From contig JAHQRK010000007.1 of assembly GCA_019828595.1 (NCBI GenBank), forward strand, positions 248,001-312,000: 64,000 bases of DNA, in the 5' to 3' direction. The translations under genes were made by a program, and so were the position numbers. The stretch's first letter is position 1. Each line of letters begins with the position of its first letter. Below are positions 33,719 through 45,661 of the stretch, piece after piece. This stretch comes from Aphanomyces cochlioides (lineage: Eukaryota > Oomycota > Saprolegniomycetes > Saprolegniales > Verrucalvaceae). The notes beneath the pieces were generated by a model, which saw nothing but the letters and a program-made list of their open reading frames with translations, made no database searches and was not told the DNA's origin.

Positions 33719-36700
33719 TTAATCTCTGAAAGACGCCATGATGTGTTTCGACGAGATTTGACGGCTTGACGTGGCACGCGTTGCAATCCAGTCGAGCACG
33801 GTGACACGCCCGACTTTATCTCCAATGGCAAGCCGTGGGTGGGGCAAAGACTTCAGGAGAATGTCAAAAGCATTGATCGGTTGACGCTCGGGGTTGTAAT
33901 ACACAGCGAGCAATGCGCCGTCAGTGAGGCTGGAAGCGCATAATATGCCGCCTTCAGTGCACGAAAAGACGACGTTGCATTCCGGAGAGACAGCCACGCC
34001 CGTCATATTACTGTCATCATCCACGTGTGGCTCAAATGTCAACTTGGGTGTGTGCGCGCCTTTGGTCCAGACTTGGATTTTGGAATCTCCACTGTTGACA
34101 GCACACACTTCGAAATCCGGGGTCAAGTGAAAGCAATGAGCGCCGTTGCTCATGGGAAAACTAAAGGCTTCCGATCCGTCTTTCGTACGAAGCACACTGA
34201 GCTTGTTGTTGCTGTGGATGCACGCTAGAAGTGATCCTGACGCTGCAAACTGCATCGTCACACCGCCCATGCGGCACGCCGATGCAATCATATCGGATGC
34301 TTCCCACATTTGATGGTCGTCACGCCAACGAATATAGCGTAAGTGGCCCTTGTCGCCGTATTCCTTGTCGAGACCCAACGCCGCAATGTAATCCCCCGAT
34401 GGATGGACGGCAACATCAATGGCTTCGTGAGCAAAGAGATCCAAATTTCGCGAATCTGCCACTTCAGATAGAGTTTTCCCAAGCTCTGCCAGGCAAATAG
34501 AGCCTGTATTGGTCGTGGATGCAAAACGAGTGCCCCTTGACGAGAAGGCGGCCCGCGTACAGGCCGTGGAAGTGATTTCTGTAGTGGGGGCTTCGAGGAT
34601 GAGTCTTGCAGGATTGTCAACTGCGACGAGTTGCGTTGTCTTCGCACAAGAATAGCTCACTGCCACGACATCGCCTGTAGGATACAGGGTGATGCCTCCA
34701 GCTTCACCAGCAGGTCTCAGAGGTGTTGGTTGTGCCGCGGGGTTCCAAAGGAGTACGTTGTTTTCTTGACCCAGCGTTGCTATAAGAAGACCATCGTTGC
34801 TCATGACTAAATGTCCACGAAAGCTGTGACCTGGCGCTGCATAAACAGCAAGTCGGCGCTCCGAAAAGACATCAAAGGCATAAATTTGAGTCGACGAGTT
34901 GAACACATAGAGAATCGAGCGGTGGTTGGGATGAAAGCTGAGACCACACGTTTCCAATGCATTGCCAGTCATATCGAGTTGCTCCATACTTAGCGTCTTG
35001 GGATGGTCAAATTCCTCACAAAACACCTTGGCGCCTTCACCGTCATAATATGAGGCATAATTGACAGCTACAAGAGTTTTAAGGAATGCTCAGCGAGTCA
35101 ATTGTCCATACCCAGCATAGTTCCATCACATGAAAGACTGGCGTACTTGACACCTTCCGAGTCCTGAAATGTGGCCCGTTCAGTCCACGTCGAGCACTCC
35201 CAAATGCTGTGAGAACAGCATTAGCATCAGCATCCATAGGCTTGGTTTACCTGCATTCGCCGTTGTACGAGACGACGCCGAGATATTCGCGCGAGGAAGT
35301 CATTATCAGTTGAGTTATCTTTTTGCGATCATTGTGGTCGTCTTCCCCTTGGCCGCGAATATCGAGTCGCTGGACAATCGACGCGGATTCAAACGACCAC
35401 AAGAACAATTGCTCTTTCGTTCGATCAGCGGTCAAGAGGGTATGTTCGTTGATGCATGCAATGCTCGTGATATCTTTCGTCTCTTCAGTCGTCCAGACAT
35501 GCTGCTTGACGCCAATCGCGACGGAATAGAACTGAAGCTCCCCATTTCTCGTGCCCAGGATGATAGAAGTGCCGTCGACAGTCCATGCGAGCGTATTGGC
35601 AAGACATTCTTCCTCTGCATGTGTCCACACGATCGAATTCGTCACATAGTCAAAAACGCTCAAGTGAATTGCCCCTCCCGTGTCCCCGTCGGTCACTGCA
35701 GCAACTTTGGAGCTGTCGGGACTAAATGCAACCGCAACACAGTTTTGGTAACCTTGTGGTCCGACTAGAAACGATGTAATCAAGGCGCTTGTGGGACTTT
35801 CTGTGCTCACAGTCTGAAAATATCCAGCGGAGGGTGGGCTCAGAGTGGATTCACCTCGTTGGCGCAAGATTGACGATGCTGGTAAACCGGCTAGGCACTG
35901 GTATAATAATGTCGGGCGGCGTTTGAGTGAATACATGCTTCGACTCAAGAAAGCTGCAACTTCTGGAAGAATTGTAGGCGGAACGTCATCTTGCTCCATG
36001 GCATGGATTGCTCGACGGACATCTCCAAGCGTCTCGTGGATCGCTCCAACTGTAACGCTGGCCTCCAGGAACGTCACGTCACTCAAGAGTTTTTCCACTT
36101 CCACCCAGTCCTTAGCTCCGATGAGAGCTGACGGGAGTTCGCTGACACGTCGATGATTGAATTTTCCATTGCCAAGGTGGAGATCTTGCGGAGCGACTTT
36201 GCGCTGAGCGCGTCCCGCCACGCCTTTCTTGTCGACAAATGGCTTGGGTGTCTTTGCATACTGGTTTGAAAAGTACTCAGCAAGGTGTCGCGACAACGAC
36301 ATTTGTGTCGTCCGGTCAGTGAGGAAACACTCCGTCGCGGCCACTTTGAATTCGCGATGGTACCAATTCAGAACAGGAATGCCACCATCGACTTCATGGG
36401 TGACGATATAACTTTCCAGATCCGACAGGAGACGGGTGACGAGAAGACTAGGGATGCGTCGAATTGGCGGTACCCACCACTGGTAGACATCATTGAGAAC
36501 TTCGTCGTCAAGGCTAAGGACATCCTCGAGCTCCGAACGAGAGAGACCGCGCCTTGAAAGTGTCAAATAGCCCCCGGCGTGATGCACAAGGATTTTTCCA
36601 TGGATGGCACACAGCTTGTCAAAAAGATGTTCAAAGATGCCAGCCAACGATGACGGAAAGAGAGTTGACTCGAGAGGTGTGTAGGATTTCCAATTGAGGC

Positions 36701-39700
36701 TCAGCTGGAATGCTACATGAAGATAAAGAGGCAATGGACATTGCGCGCTTGATCGAATCACGCTATCAAATTGGTCCGTGGTCAATGCTCGACTCCGGTG
36801 GCTTAGCCAAGCTGACAAAATGTCACGGCTCCCGTCTGGTGAAAGCTCAGGAAGGTGGACCATGTGATCTTGCGGCGTTTGGGCTTTTAGCTTGATGATG
36901 CAGTTGCCGCCTTCGCCCTCAGCATCCAGTGTCGACACCACAAGCTTGCAATGTGCGGGCAGAGTTTGGGGGAGCCACCCAAGGTGGTGAGCATTGTCGG
37001 CAGTTGACAATTGATCGAGGGAGTCGAGAAGGAGAACCATGGGCTTTTCTTTCGTGGCTTGAGCCAAAGCATGATGGAAATGGGATATTAAGTCACCGAG
37101 GCGGTGGGGAATCGAGATGGGTGTCGTCTTGTAATTGCGCTGAATTTGCTCGCAGACCGAGCGCAGCAGCTTTCGAATGCTAGTAGAATCAACGCTCGTA
37201 CCGAGAAATCTTAAGACAACCACCGTGTCATGGCGAGAGGCATGCGCCGCTGCTAGACCTGACCCTGCAGCAGTGTTGGCTCCAAGCATCATGGCAACTT
37301 TCGCCATCACAGCGCTCTTCCCCGTTCCACCTAAGCCATACAAGACCAGAGGCTGATGGGATGACGACTGGAGGTACTCTTGTATTTTTGCGAGAACTTC
37401 ATCGCGGCCAACAAAGGTTGCCCCTCGGTCAAAACAGAACAATGCATGATGGAGGACTTCGTTGTAGACGACATCAGGGATGGGGTGAATCTTATCCGAT
37501 GCTTCGCGTAGGGATTCGCACACGAGATGGCAAAAATGATCGCAAAAATCCGTCAAGTACGACGCGTGCGTCTCTGGGAGAATCTCTGGTCCCCATGAAA
37601 GGCTATACTCTTTTGCCTTGTGCTGCTTTTTCTTCACCTTTTGATCTCTGAGCGTTGCCAGCAATGTTTGAGCGTCAGTATCAATCGCTCCACTGGCTAA
37701 ATCAATGTACATGCCAGCCTTTGGGTGACTCACGTCAATGTCGTCGATCACTCGATGGTAAACAAATGCCCGAGGTTCCGCCAGCGACAGCAATCCATTC
37801 GTAATTTCACATTCAGTCACAGACACATTGTACAAATCGCTGCGTTTCGTCTCAGACAAAACATGACGGGCTTCACGAAATGCCTTTTGCATTTGTTCAA
37901 AAATCGGCCACCAAGTTCCAGGAGCTGCTAGCGTTGTTGGCTGCAGTTCCATCATGGGTGGGACTAAATTTGAATTCTCGAGAAACCATTGTCGGACTAA
38001 TTCACTGTCGGTGGGGCTCATCTTCGACACCAATGCTTCAAATTCTTCCACTGGGATTTGATTTGGAAATGGACGATAACCGTATTTATTGCCGAGGATG
38101 AGCACGTAGTTGAGACCGAGGGAAACTTGCTGGCACCGAGCGAGTTCGGCCATGCAAATTGCCGACGTCTGGTGCGAATTGCTTGCCACTTCACGGATTC
38201 CCCATCTATCGCAAGAATTCAATTTCCAGACTTGTGCTCGCATGCGTACCGCATCTCTGATGCCGAGAATTCAAGTCCCAGTAACGCTGCGTATCTCTTT
38301 GCATAGGGATAGACGTCTGCGATGAGCAAATTACGCTCGGACGCCGTGTCTGTAAATGTTGACGAGACAAAAATGCTAATGGATTTCGGTTTCGAGACGA
38401 CGTCTGCTGCAAAGAGCTTTCCTTGCAGAATACGATCGGCTCGGTTCGAGTCCTGCAGATGAGATGTTTCAGATCGATGAAGTGGTTGATGCTGCAGCTT
38501 TTCTCTCCACAATGGACGCTCATCTCTGGGAGTAGACCAGAGAAGGGACTCCACTGACTTGGTTTCTTCAACTTGTTCGTCTTGCTTTGAATCGATTTCT
38601 TGCTGATTTTTGGCTTCAGCTTCGTCAGGCACGATTTCGATTGAATTATCTACCGTGTCATTTAGTTGAGCTATTCATGAAAATTTACCTGGGGCATGTT
38701 CTGGGTGGAAATAAAGCTCATATTTGCCACCAGCACCAATACGGTGGACCGCACGATTGCTAGTCAAGTCCCATTTCACTGCACAAGATTTGTCTGGACC
38801 ACAAAATTCCTGGCCCGGGGTAGAGCCTAGTCGCTGATTAGTTTGGCACGGACGGTGATCACATACTCGCTTCTTCTCCCGGCCGTTTGAAGGCAATGAC
38901 AGTGCCTGGATACCCATAAACGCCATCAAATGATGATGTAGTTGGCCAATGAAGCCCACGGACGACTCGAGCACCAAGATGAATGCTGTCGATTGTTACA
39001 ATCCGCTGTGGTCCTGGCACAACAAGTTAGAAACGTGCGGTCACAAAAGGCTGCAACTTACTTAGTTGAACGAGCGGTCGACCGTAGACATTAAAATGGT
39101 AGATCGAATACCCCCAGTCGGTACCTCTCGAGATGCCATACATTCGCACAAAACATGCTTCAGATGATTCGGGGAGTTTTGTCTTGACCCAGCCTTTTCT
39201 GATCATCTCGACGGATGCACCAGTCGTCCACTCAACGCGATCCTTGGAGAGCTGAATCTCATACTCCTGAGCAAAAGCTGCCTCCCACAGAATGCTCACG
39301 TGGCACACTTGATGCAAAGTTCCCAAATCAACTTCAAGCCATTGGGGATCACTGTCCTTTGAGGCAAATCGAGTTTCATCATTGCCGTCAACAGCAAACT
39401 TTGCCAAGTGATCTTCGCTTTCAGAAGAGCTAGCTCTTGCTTCTTTTCCACGAGAAATATTGATTAATCCTACGAAGAATAAGCTCTGTGTTGTCAAGTC
39501 CTGGTAGACCTTCTGTATCAGGCTCCTGAGGAGGAGTGTCATCGTCGTCATCACCACCACCACCACCCTCATTGATTCCAGAATAATCACCGAGAGCACA
39601 AATAAAGCATAAATCGTAGCAACATTGCCTGAAAAAGGTTAGCATTACAAGCAGGTAAGATGTACTCGCAATGATAGGAGCAAAAACACTGAGTGGAGCA

Positions 39701-40049
39701 ATTATCGCAGCCAACACTTGAATAATCGCTATGGAGTGCTTGGAGTTCACCGAGAGTGAAAAATTTTAGATTGTGCTCGTGGAGTTGATGGCGAAGAGTC
39801 TTTGGTGGGACTCCTGTTCCAGAGCATTCACCGCATAAATCAAAGCTGCATTGCCTGATCGTGTAATATAAATGGCGAGTTGGGCCTACATTTAGCTGCT
39901 TACCTGCAATGCCATGACCCAGCGCAGGATTGGCTGCAGATATCGCATCCAGCACCCCTAAGGTAATTGACATTCTCTTCGATCAATGCCACGAGGGTCA
40001 TTCTGTTCAGCTTGTGCTCATGATGTTTGCTCTGCAATCGGTCCTCCAT
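33719..40049 (-). CDS. STAND NTPase: ZZ-ZZ-discoidin-MIB/HERC2-DUF4062-NACHT-WD40 (1981 aa)
   Basis: Ten exons: 40049-39904, 39854-39666, 39628-39510, 39469-39062, 39013-38867, 38826-38689, 38649-38250, 38205-35251, 35206-35112 and 35067-33719. They sum to 5946 nt and introns are 37-49 bp. Order: two ZZ-type fingers (CDICSQSC ... QCSFDLCGEC, and CDNCSTQC ... QCCYDLCFIC), both split by introns; an F5/8-type C domain (about 152-285, INISRGKEARAS ... NVYGRPL); a MIB/HERC2 domain (GARVVRGLHW ... VKWD ... GKYELYF, about 292-372); a DUF4062 domain (SIFVSSTFTDTASERNLL ... MRWGIRE); NACHT with P-loop GLGGTGKS and Walker B LLLDSLDQL; and WD40 repeats from about residue 1330. The NACHT-WD40 half resembles NWD1/TEP1-type proteins. 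STAND proteins are ligand-triggered oligomerising switches; a sensor role is inferred. Confidence 0.9.
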
Positions 40050-40389
40050 GCCACCGCGACGTTTCAGTGGAAGTTTCGTGGCAAAAGGGTAATCGATTAT
40101 TGTGACGTTTTGACAATCCGCGAGATTTAAAGGCACCGGAGTCAACGCGACGTTTCATTAAGCGTTTCATATAAATGAGGCTGTGAATTTCGTGACACTG
40201 TCATGGCGACAACGTTTAACAATCGAAAGGACGTCTGGCGTTTCAGCGTTTCATCGCAATAAGACATTTGTGAGCTGAGGTTTTGTCATGACCAGGTGAT
40301 TGATTTAACGAAGAAATGCAGTCAACTCGTATTTCGATCAACTTTTCTTCAGTGATAATCATGCTGGCAGCTTCAGAGTTTTCCATATT
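40050..40389. other. Intergenic
   Basis: This 340-bp spacer is upstream of the STAND gene and downstream of the sphingomyelinase-like gene. It has no gene, and probably holds the STAND promoter. Confidence 0.4.
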
Positions 40390-41527
40390 TTAAGACGGCA
40401 GCAGGACTGCCAAAACTGTCGCGCCAGAGGCAACAACGACACCACTAGCAACTAACAAGATGATTGACACTTTAATCATCCATAGATTGGTGTGTTCAAA
40501 CTCAACCACTGACAAGTTTCCCAGGTCGTCGGATAGTGTTATGTTGAGTTCCATTGTCGCTGTAATGCCCCAGTGGTCGGAGAGGTGTGTGACTGGCAAT
40601 GTCCGATCTTGAGGGTCGATGTCCGCAAGAGCACAACGATCCACAGCAGCATGAATCAATTGAAGTTTTGAGGTGGTGTCCAAAATAAATAGATAGTCGA
40701 TGCATTTGCCAATTTTGTCCACGAGCTCTTGAGGCCATTCGTGTCGAAGGACTCCGTGGCCATTGCCGTTCGTGACTTCGTGACTTGGATGGACATTGCT
40801 GATGCCTTTGTCGTGGAAGAATCGGACCAATTCACGATAGTAGCTGCTTTCGGTGCATGGAGTGAAGGCAGGTGCTCCTTCAGCATCGAAAGCTACATCA
40901 AATCGTGAATCTAGGTTGAAATCACCACCGAGAATTGCTGGATCTCCGTCGTGGTTGTGTTGCCGCACGAAAGTTGCTAGTTCTTGAATCTGTCGCCAAC
41001 GAATTTCTGTCGGAAGTTTTCGAATGCCAGCCTGCGTATGGGTTGTGAAAACATCAAGTAGCGCACGTGAATTGTGCGGAACAATCTGTAGCTGAGCGTA
41101 GACAACCCCTTTGGAGGCTAAGGCGTCACTTCCACAGCACGTGCTAAATCGGTGAATCGCAGTTTTCACGATAGGAAATCGGCTAAGGATGAGTAGACCG
41201 CCATCGACCAATTGAGAACTCATCAAAGTTGGGTAGACCGAGCCAGCATGATAAAGTAGTCCATTTTGTCGTGCGAACGAAATCAAACGTGCAGCACGTC
41301 GAGATGCGGCCACAAACATTTCTTGTAGGAGCACTACGTCATATTGGAGGACTTTTCGCTTGAGGAATTCAAATCGCAGCTCTTTGTAGTCTCCATGAGG
41401 ATCTTGTATTCCCGGCGGTCTCATAAACATTCAGGCTCAGGACGCGTATCTTCACGGGCATCGAGCTTTCCTTACCCCACGTTGCAGATCTTCCGGATAC
41501 TGCAACTTCTGAGCTCAAAACATCCAT
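40390..41527 (-). CDS. Neutral sphingomyelinase-like phosphodiesterase with C-terminal TM; frameshift near the N-terminus
   Basis: Endonuclease/exonuclease/phosphatase-fold enzyme, expected to hydrolyse sphingomyelin-type lipids to ceramide. Catalytic-type motifs: VVLLQEMF (metal Glu), GGDFNLDSRFD, and LSDHWGI with the general-base His. A C-terminal TM helix (VSIILLVASGVVVASG) anchors it. The body is open from 41430 to 40390. The expected N-terminal strand (MPVKIRVLSLNV) is encoded just upstream, from the ATG at 41461 or 41527 (MDVLSSEVAVSG), but in another frame. It should run on into FMRPPGIQ, and the break is at about 41430 in a T run. So this is a real frameshift (pseudogene), an assembly error, or an unseen intron. 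Confidence 0.75.
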
Positions 41528-41831
41528 TTTGTCGTTTCCTCATGCAAAATTTCTCTTGAGAGACGTCAAGTCTTCCATGGGGAATGGCGTGAAGGAAGAT
41601 CGATGGGTGCGAGTGGCTCTTGTTTTGTCAACAATTGATAAACGCACTGGATAGATGATAGATAGAAACATGTCTGAAAGTCAGTTGCGAACTCCGGTAT
41701 ACAAAACTTCATATAAAATTCTGGAAGATGTGGCACTAAACTGATATATTTACTATCACCATAGAAACACGAAGAAATCTTTCCCGCACTTTAAAATTTG
41801 CACCCAAGAAGACACGAAGGGCAACTCAAAG
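41528..41831. other. Divergent promoter region
   Basis: This 300-bp gap lies between the sphingomyelinase-like gene (minus) and the thioredoxin-LACS gene (plus). It is AT-rich in its right half. No gene. Confidence 0.4.
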
Positions 41832-44595
41832 ATGCGCGTGCATGCCTCTGCTGCTATCGCGTGGGGATTGAGCGTTGCGACAGCCACTCAAGTTCCCCAA
41901 CTAGATCCTAATGCTCTGGAGAGTCATCGTGTGGTGGCGCCGGATGAAGCTCAGTTCAAAGCGTTGCTGGCGGAGAAAGATGTGGTGTTTGCCAAGGTGC
42001 GTACTTTCTCTGTCGAGACGGAAATATCCCTAACGTGATCGCTATAGTTTTATGCTCCATGGTGTGGACATTGTAAAGCTCTCTCTCCTACGTGGAAGGA
42101 ACTCAGTGCTACGTTTTCAGTCTTGGAAAATGTCCAAGTTGTGCATGTCGATTGCGATGCACACACTGCATTGTGTGCTTCACAAAATATTGAGGGATAT
42201 CCTACTCTCAAAATCTTCCGCGGTGGCCAATTTGAAGAATATGAAGGTCCCCGTACCCTCGGTGCGCTAACGAACTACCTTGTCCAACGTATTGATGCTC
42301 CAATTCATAATTTTGGAACTTTGTCAAGCCCCCCTCACGCAATCAATGCAATTTTGGTTGTCTCAGTCACTTTTGTTTTGGGCTTGCTTGTGTCTATCTA
42401 CCTGCTTTGCTTTCGCCCCACAAACCGAGTTCATCCACCAAAATTTTACTCCCTGCCAGATAATTCGACTATCAAGAAGGGACATGGCGCCGTCTACAAA
42501 GTCGGAACTTTTCCAAAGCCTACCGTTTCGCTCCTCGAAAAGCTTGAAGCTACCGTAAAGTCCAACGGAGATGGGGCTTTCTTGGGTCGTCGTCCCATCG
42601 ACAGTGATGGAAAAGCTGGGCCATACGTTTGGGAAACCTATGCTCAGACCTACACACGAATCAAGAATCTTTCCTCAGGTCTACAAGCTGAAAAAATGTT
42701 ACAACCATTGCCCGATGGTCACCGTATTCTTTGCATCTATATGCGAAATTGCCCCGAGTATCTGATTGCGATGTACGCTGCGTTTTATGCTGGTGGGCTC
42801 TTTTGTGCTCTTTACGATACCCTTGGTGCATCGTCGACTGCTTTTATTCTCACGCAAACTCAGATAACTACTGTGATTACAACATCCAACGAGCTGAAAA
42901 CGATCATCAAAGCTAAAGCTCAATCCCCATCCTTGAAATTTGTGGTGTTGGCTGATGTGACAGTGGCAACTCAGGCCGATATTGACGCATGCAAGGAGGT
43001 GGGCTTGAAGTTGTCGACAACAGCTGACATTGAAGCCGTTGGCTCCAAGAATCCTCTTGCGCCAATTTATCCGAAAGTTAACGATATGGCATTCCTCATG
43101 TACACAAGTGGAACTACTGGGGATCCAAAAGGCGTGGAAATTAGCCACAGCAACATTTTGGCCTGTGTGGCTGGTGCAGAGGATCGACTCAAGAGATATA
43201 AAGGCGTCCAAGTCTTTTCCACTAAAGGAATTCACTTATCGTACCTGCCGCTACCACACATCCTTGAACAGACTGTGTGCGCGGTCATGATTAGCCATGG
43301 AGGGCGTATTGGTTTTTACCAAGGCCACACACTGAAATTGGCGGAAGATCTTGTTGCGTTGCGTCCAACACACTTTGTTACGGTTCCTCGTTTGCTGAAC
43401 AAAATCTACGATACGATTGTAAACAGCGCCAAAGCATCTGGTGGGATTAAGAGTTGGCTATTCGACCTCGCAATGCGCACAAAGTTGGCAAACTTGAAGA
43501 AAGGTTACAGATCACATCCGTTTTTTGATTGGTTGGTGTTTTCTAAGGTACATCTACAATTTGAAAAAATCATCTAAGCTTGATCATTAGATCCAAGCAA
43601 GACTGGGCCTCGATCGCTGTAATTTTGTACTGACAGGCTCTGCTCCGCTATCTGACGATATCATGTCATTCTTTCGAATCATGCTGGACGCGTTCATTTC
43701 AGAGGGATATGGCCAGTCAGAATGCACAGCAGCGTCCAACCTAACTGACTTTGACGATGTGGAGTGCGGAACTGTCGGAGCACCGATGATTTCAGCTGAA
43801 ATCAAACTTGTGTCTGTGCCAGAAATGGGGTACAGCAAAAATGATGGCAGCAAGTGATTGACACGTTGGTCGTAGGTATGAAGTGACTGACACCGTACAC
43901 GGCGACAAGACGCCAATTCCCGTCAATGGTCGAGGAGAAATTTGCTATCGTGGCCCTACAGTCTTCGCTGGGTACTACAAAGCTCCTGATAAGACTGCTG
44001 AGGCTTTGGACGCTGATGGATGGCTCCATTCGGGAGATATCGGCGTGTGGACACTTGATGGACGTCTGAAGATAATTGACCGCAAGAAGAACATTTTCAA
44101 GCTGAGTCAAGGCGAATATGTCGCACCAGAGAAGATCGAAAATATTATTGTCGCCAGTGAATACATCGCGCAGTCCTTTGTGTACGGTGACAGTTTGCAC
44201 GCCGTTCTTGTGGGCATTATAGTTCCAGAAGCTCCAGCTTTGAAAAAGCTTGCGGCGTCTTTGAACATAACCGCCACACTCGAGGAATTGTGTGAAAACC
44301 CAAAGGTATGTGCATTTTCTTTCTTTTCAGCCACCAACGTCTTAACGTATTGTAGATTATTGAAGCAGTGCACAAAGACATCATTGCAGTGGGCAAGAAT
44401 GGTTTGTTGAGCGGCTTCGAGACTGTGCGCGCAATTCATTTGCACTTGGAGCACTTTTCCGCGGAAAACAATTTACTCACGCCGACGTTCAAGTTGAAGC
44501 GAAACGAGGCCAAGAAGCTCTTTGCCAAGCAAATCGACGATCTCTATCTCCGCGCAGGCGATTTGGTTGCAGGCAAGAACGTAAAGCAAGGTTAG
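41832..44595 (+). CDS. Thioredoxin domain fused to membrane-anchored long-chain acyl-CoA synthetase (857 aa), LACS copy 1
   Basis: Five exons: 41832-41996, 42048-43547, 43591-43829, 43876-44305 and 44356-44595; introns are 43-51 bp. The N-terminus is a signal peptide (ASAAIAWGLSVATATQ), then a thioredoxin/PDI-like domain with FYAPWCGHC (Cys 61 and 64) and a cis-Pro (GYPTL). One TM helix follows (INAILVVSVTFVLGLLVSIY, about 153-176), then a full LACS: YTSGTTGDPKG (about 405), GYGQSE, GEICYRG, GWLHSGDIG and KLSQGEYVAPEKIE. LACS enzymes activate fatty acids to acyl-CoA with ATP. The topology predicts a lumenal disulphide-active domain and a cytosolic synthetase. The fusion is read through by an open exon, so it is not a mis-joined model. 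Confidence 0.9.
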
Positions 44596-45661
44596 GCATT
44601 TATATGTTGTTTCCATTTGAATATACGAGACGTGCAAACGGCAGTCCAGGCTTCAAAGTGAGAAGTACATGTCGTGGCAACAAATAACCAGGAGACACCC
44701 ATCTCGTCGTCCAACATTAACAGCATAACACCGTATGGACAAATCAATTGATCGAGCCAAAAAAGCAGACAACCCCATCTACCTCAAACACAAGATTGGT
44801 ATGCAGCCTCACAAATCATCCGAGGTTTGCTTCCCGCACGATTGTTGCGAAGCATTGAGCTCAGTGGTTGCAGCAGTATGTTCATTTCACGTCAAGATGT
44901 CCATCATCGTCGCTGTACCTTGGAACATAGTTGAAAAAATTGCATCATCGTTGACTCAAAGCACTCTCATCTTCATTTGGACTCAAGACAAAATACTCGA
45001 AGCAATCGGAGGCTTGGTTGTCGTTTCAACATTTTAATAATGGCGCAAGCTGCTGAAGGAAACCGTGAGTGGAGATGGAAGGGGTTTGACTCTTGTCATA
45101 TCACGCGCTGATGGATAAGCTTGGTCTGGTCCGTTGTGCTTTTTTATAGTATCTGCCAAGGAACTTCCTTCAACCATGTACAGTACATTTGGAAATTGTA
45201 TTTGTCGACGGAACACAAGATCCTTCCAGTGCCACTTCAACGACATGACCTGGTCCACGAGCTACTCGATCGACATGCATACAAACTTCCATTGCATTGT
45301 GCCCCCATCGAAAGATAGATACAAGAGCCATCGATCCGCGATAGCTTCCTCAACTTCATGGACACCAATGGACTCCTCCAAAACTTGTCGATGAAGACAA
45401 CACCACCTGCTCTCGCTCGTTCTTCCCAACGGCAACATGTAAGATGGATCAATTATGGCTGCTGACATGTTAAATGGATGACGCCGCGTCGCTTGATAAC
45501 AGTTCAACGCAAGGAAGACTACGACAAAAGCGACTGAACCACTACTGTACTCTTGCTCTCAGAAGCGTCCCTAATCCTACCTTGCACATCCACGGAGAGG
45601 ACTTTCTCGAGAGTCGTGAGGATTTCTTTGTCGTTCAGTTTGGAATTTACCGGCACCTGCC
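44596..45661. other. 1.1-kb spacer between LACS copies 1 and 2, no gene seen
   Basis: There are short ORFs only. I looked for a thioredoxin remnant matching copy 1 and saw none. Confidence 0.4.
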
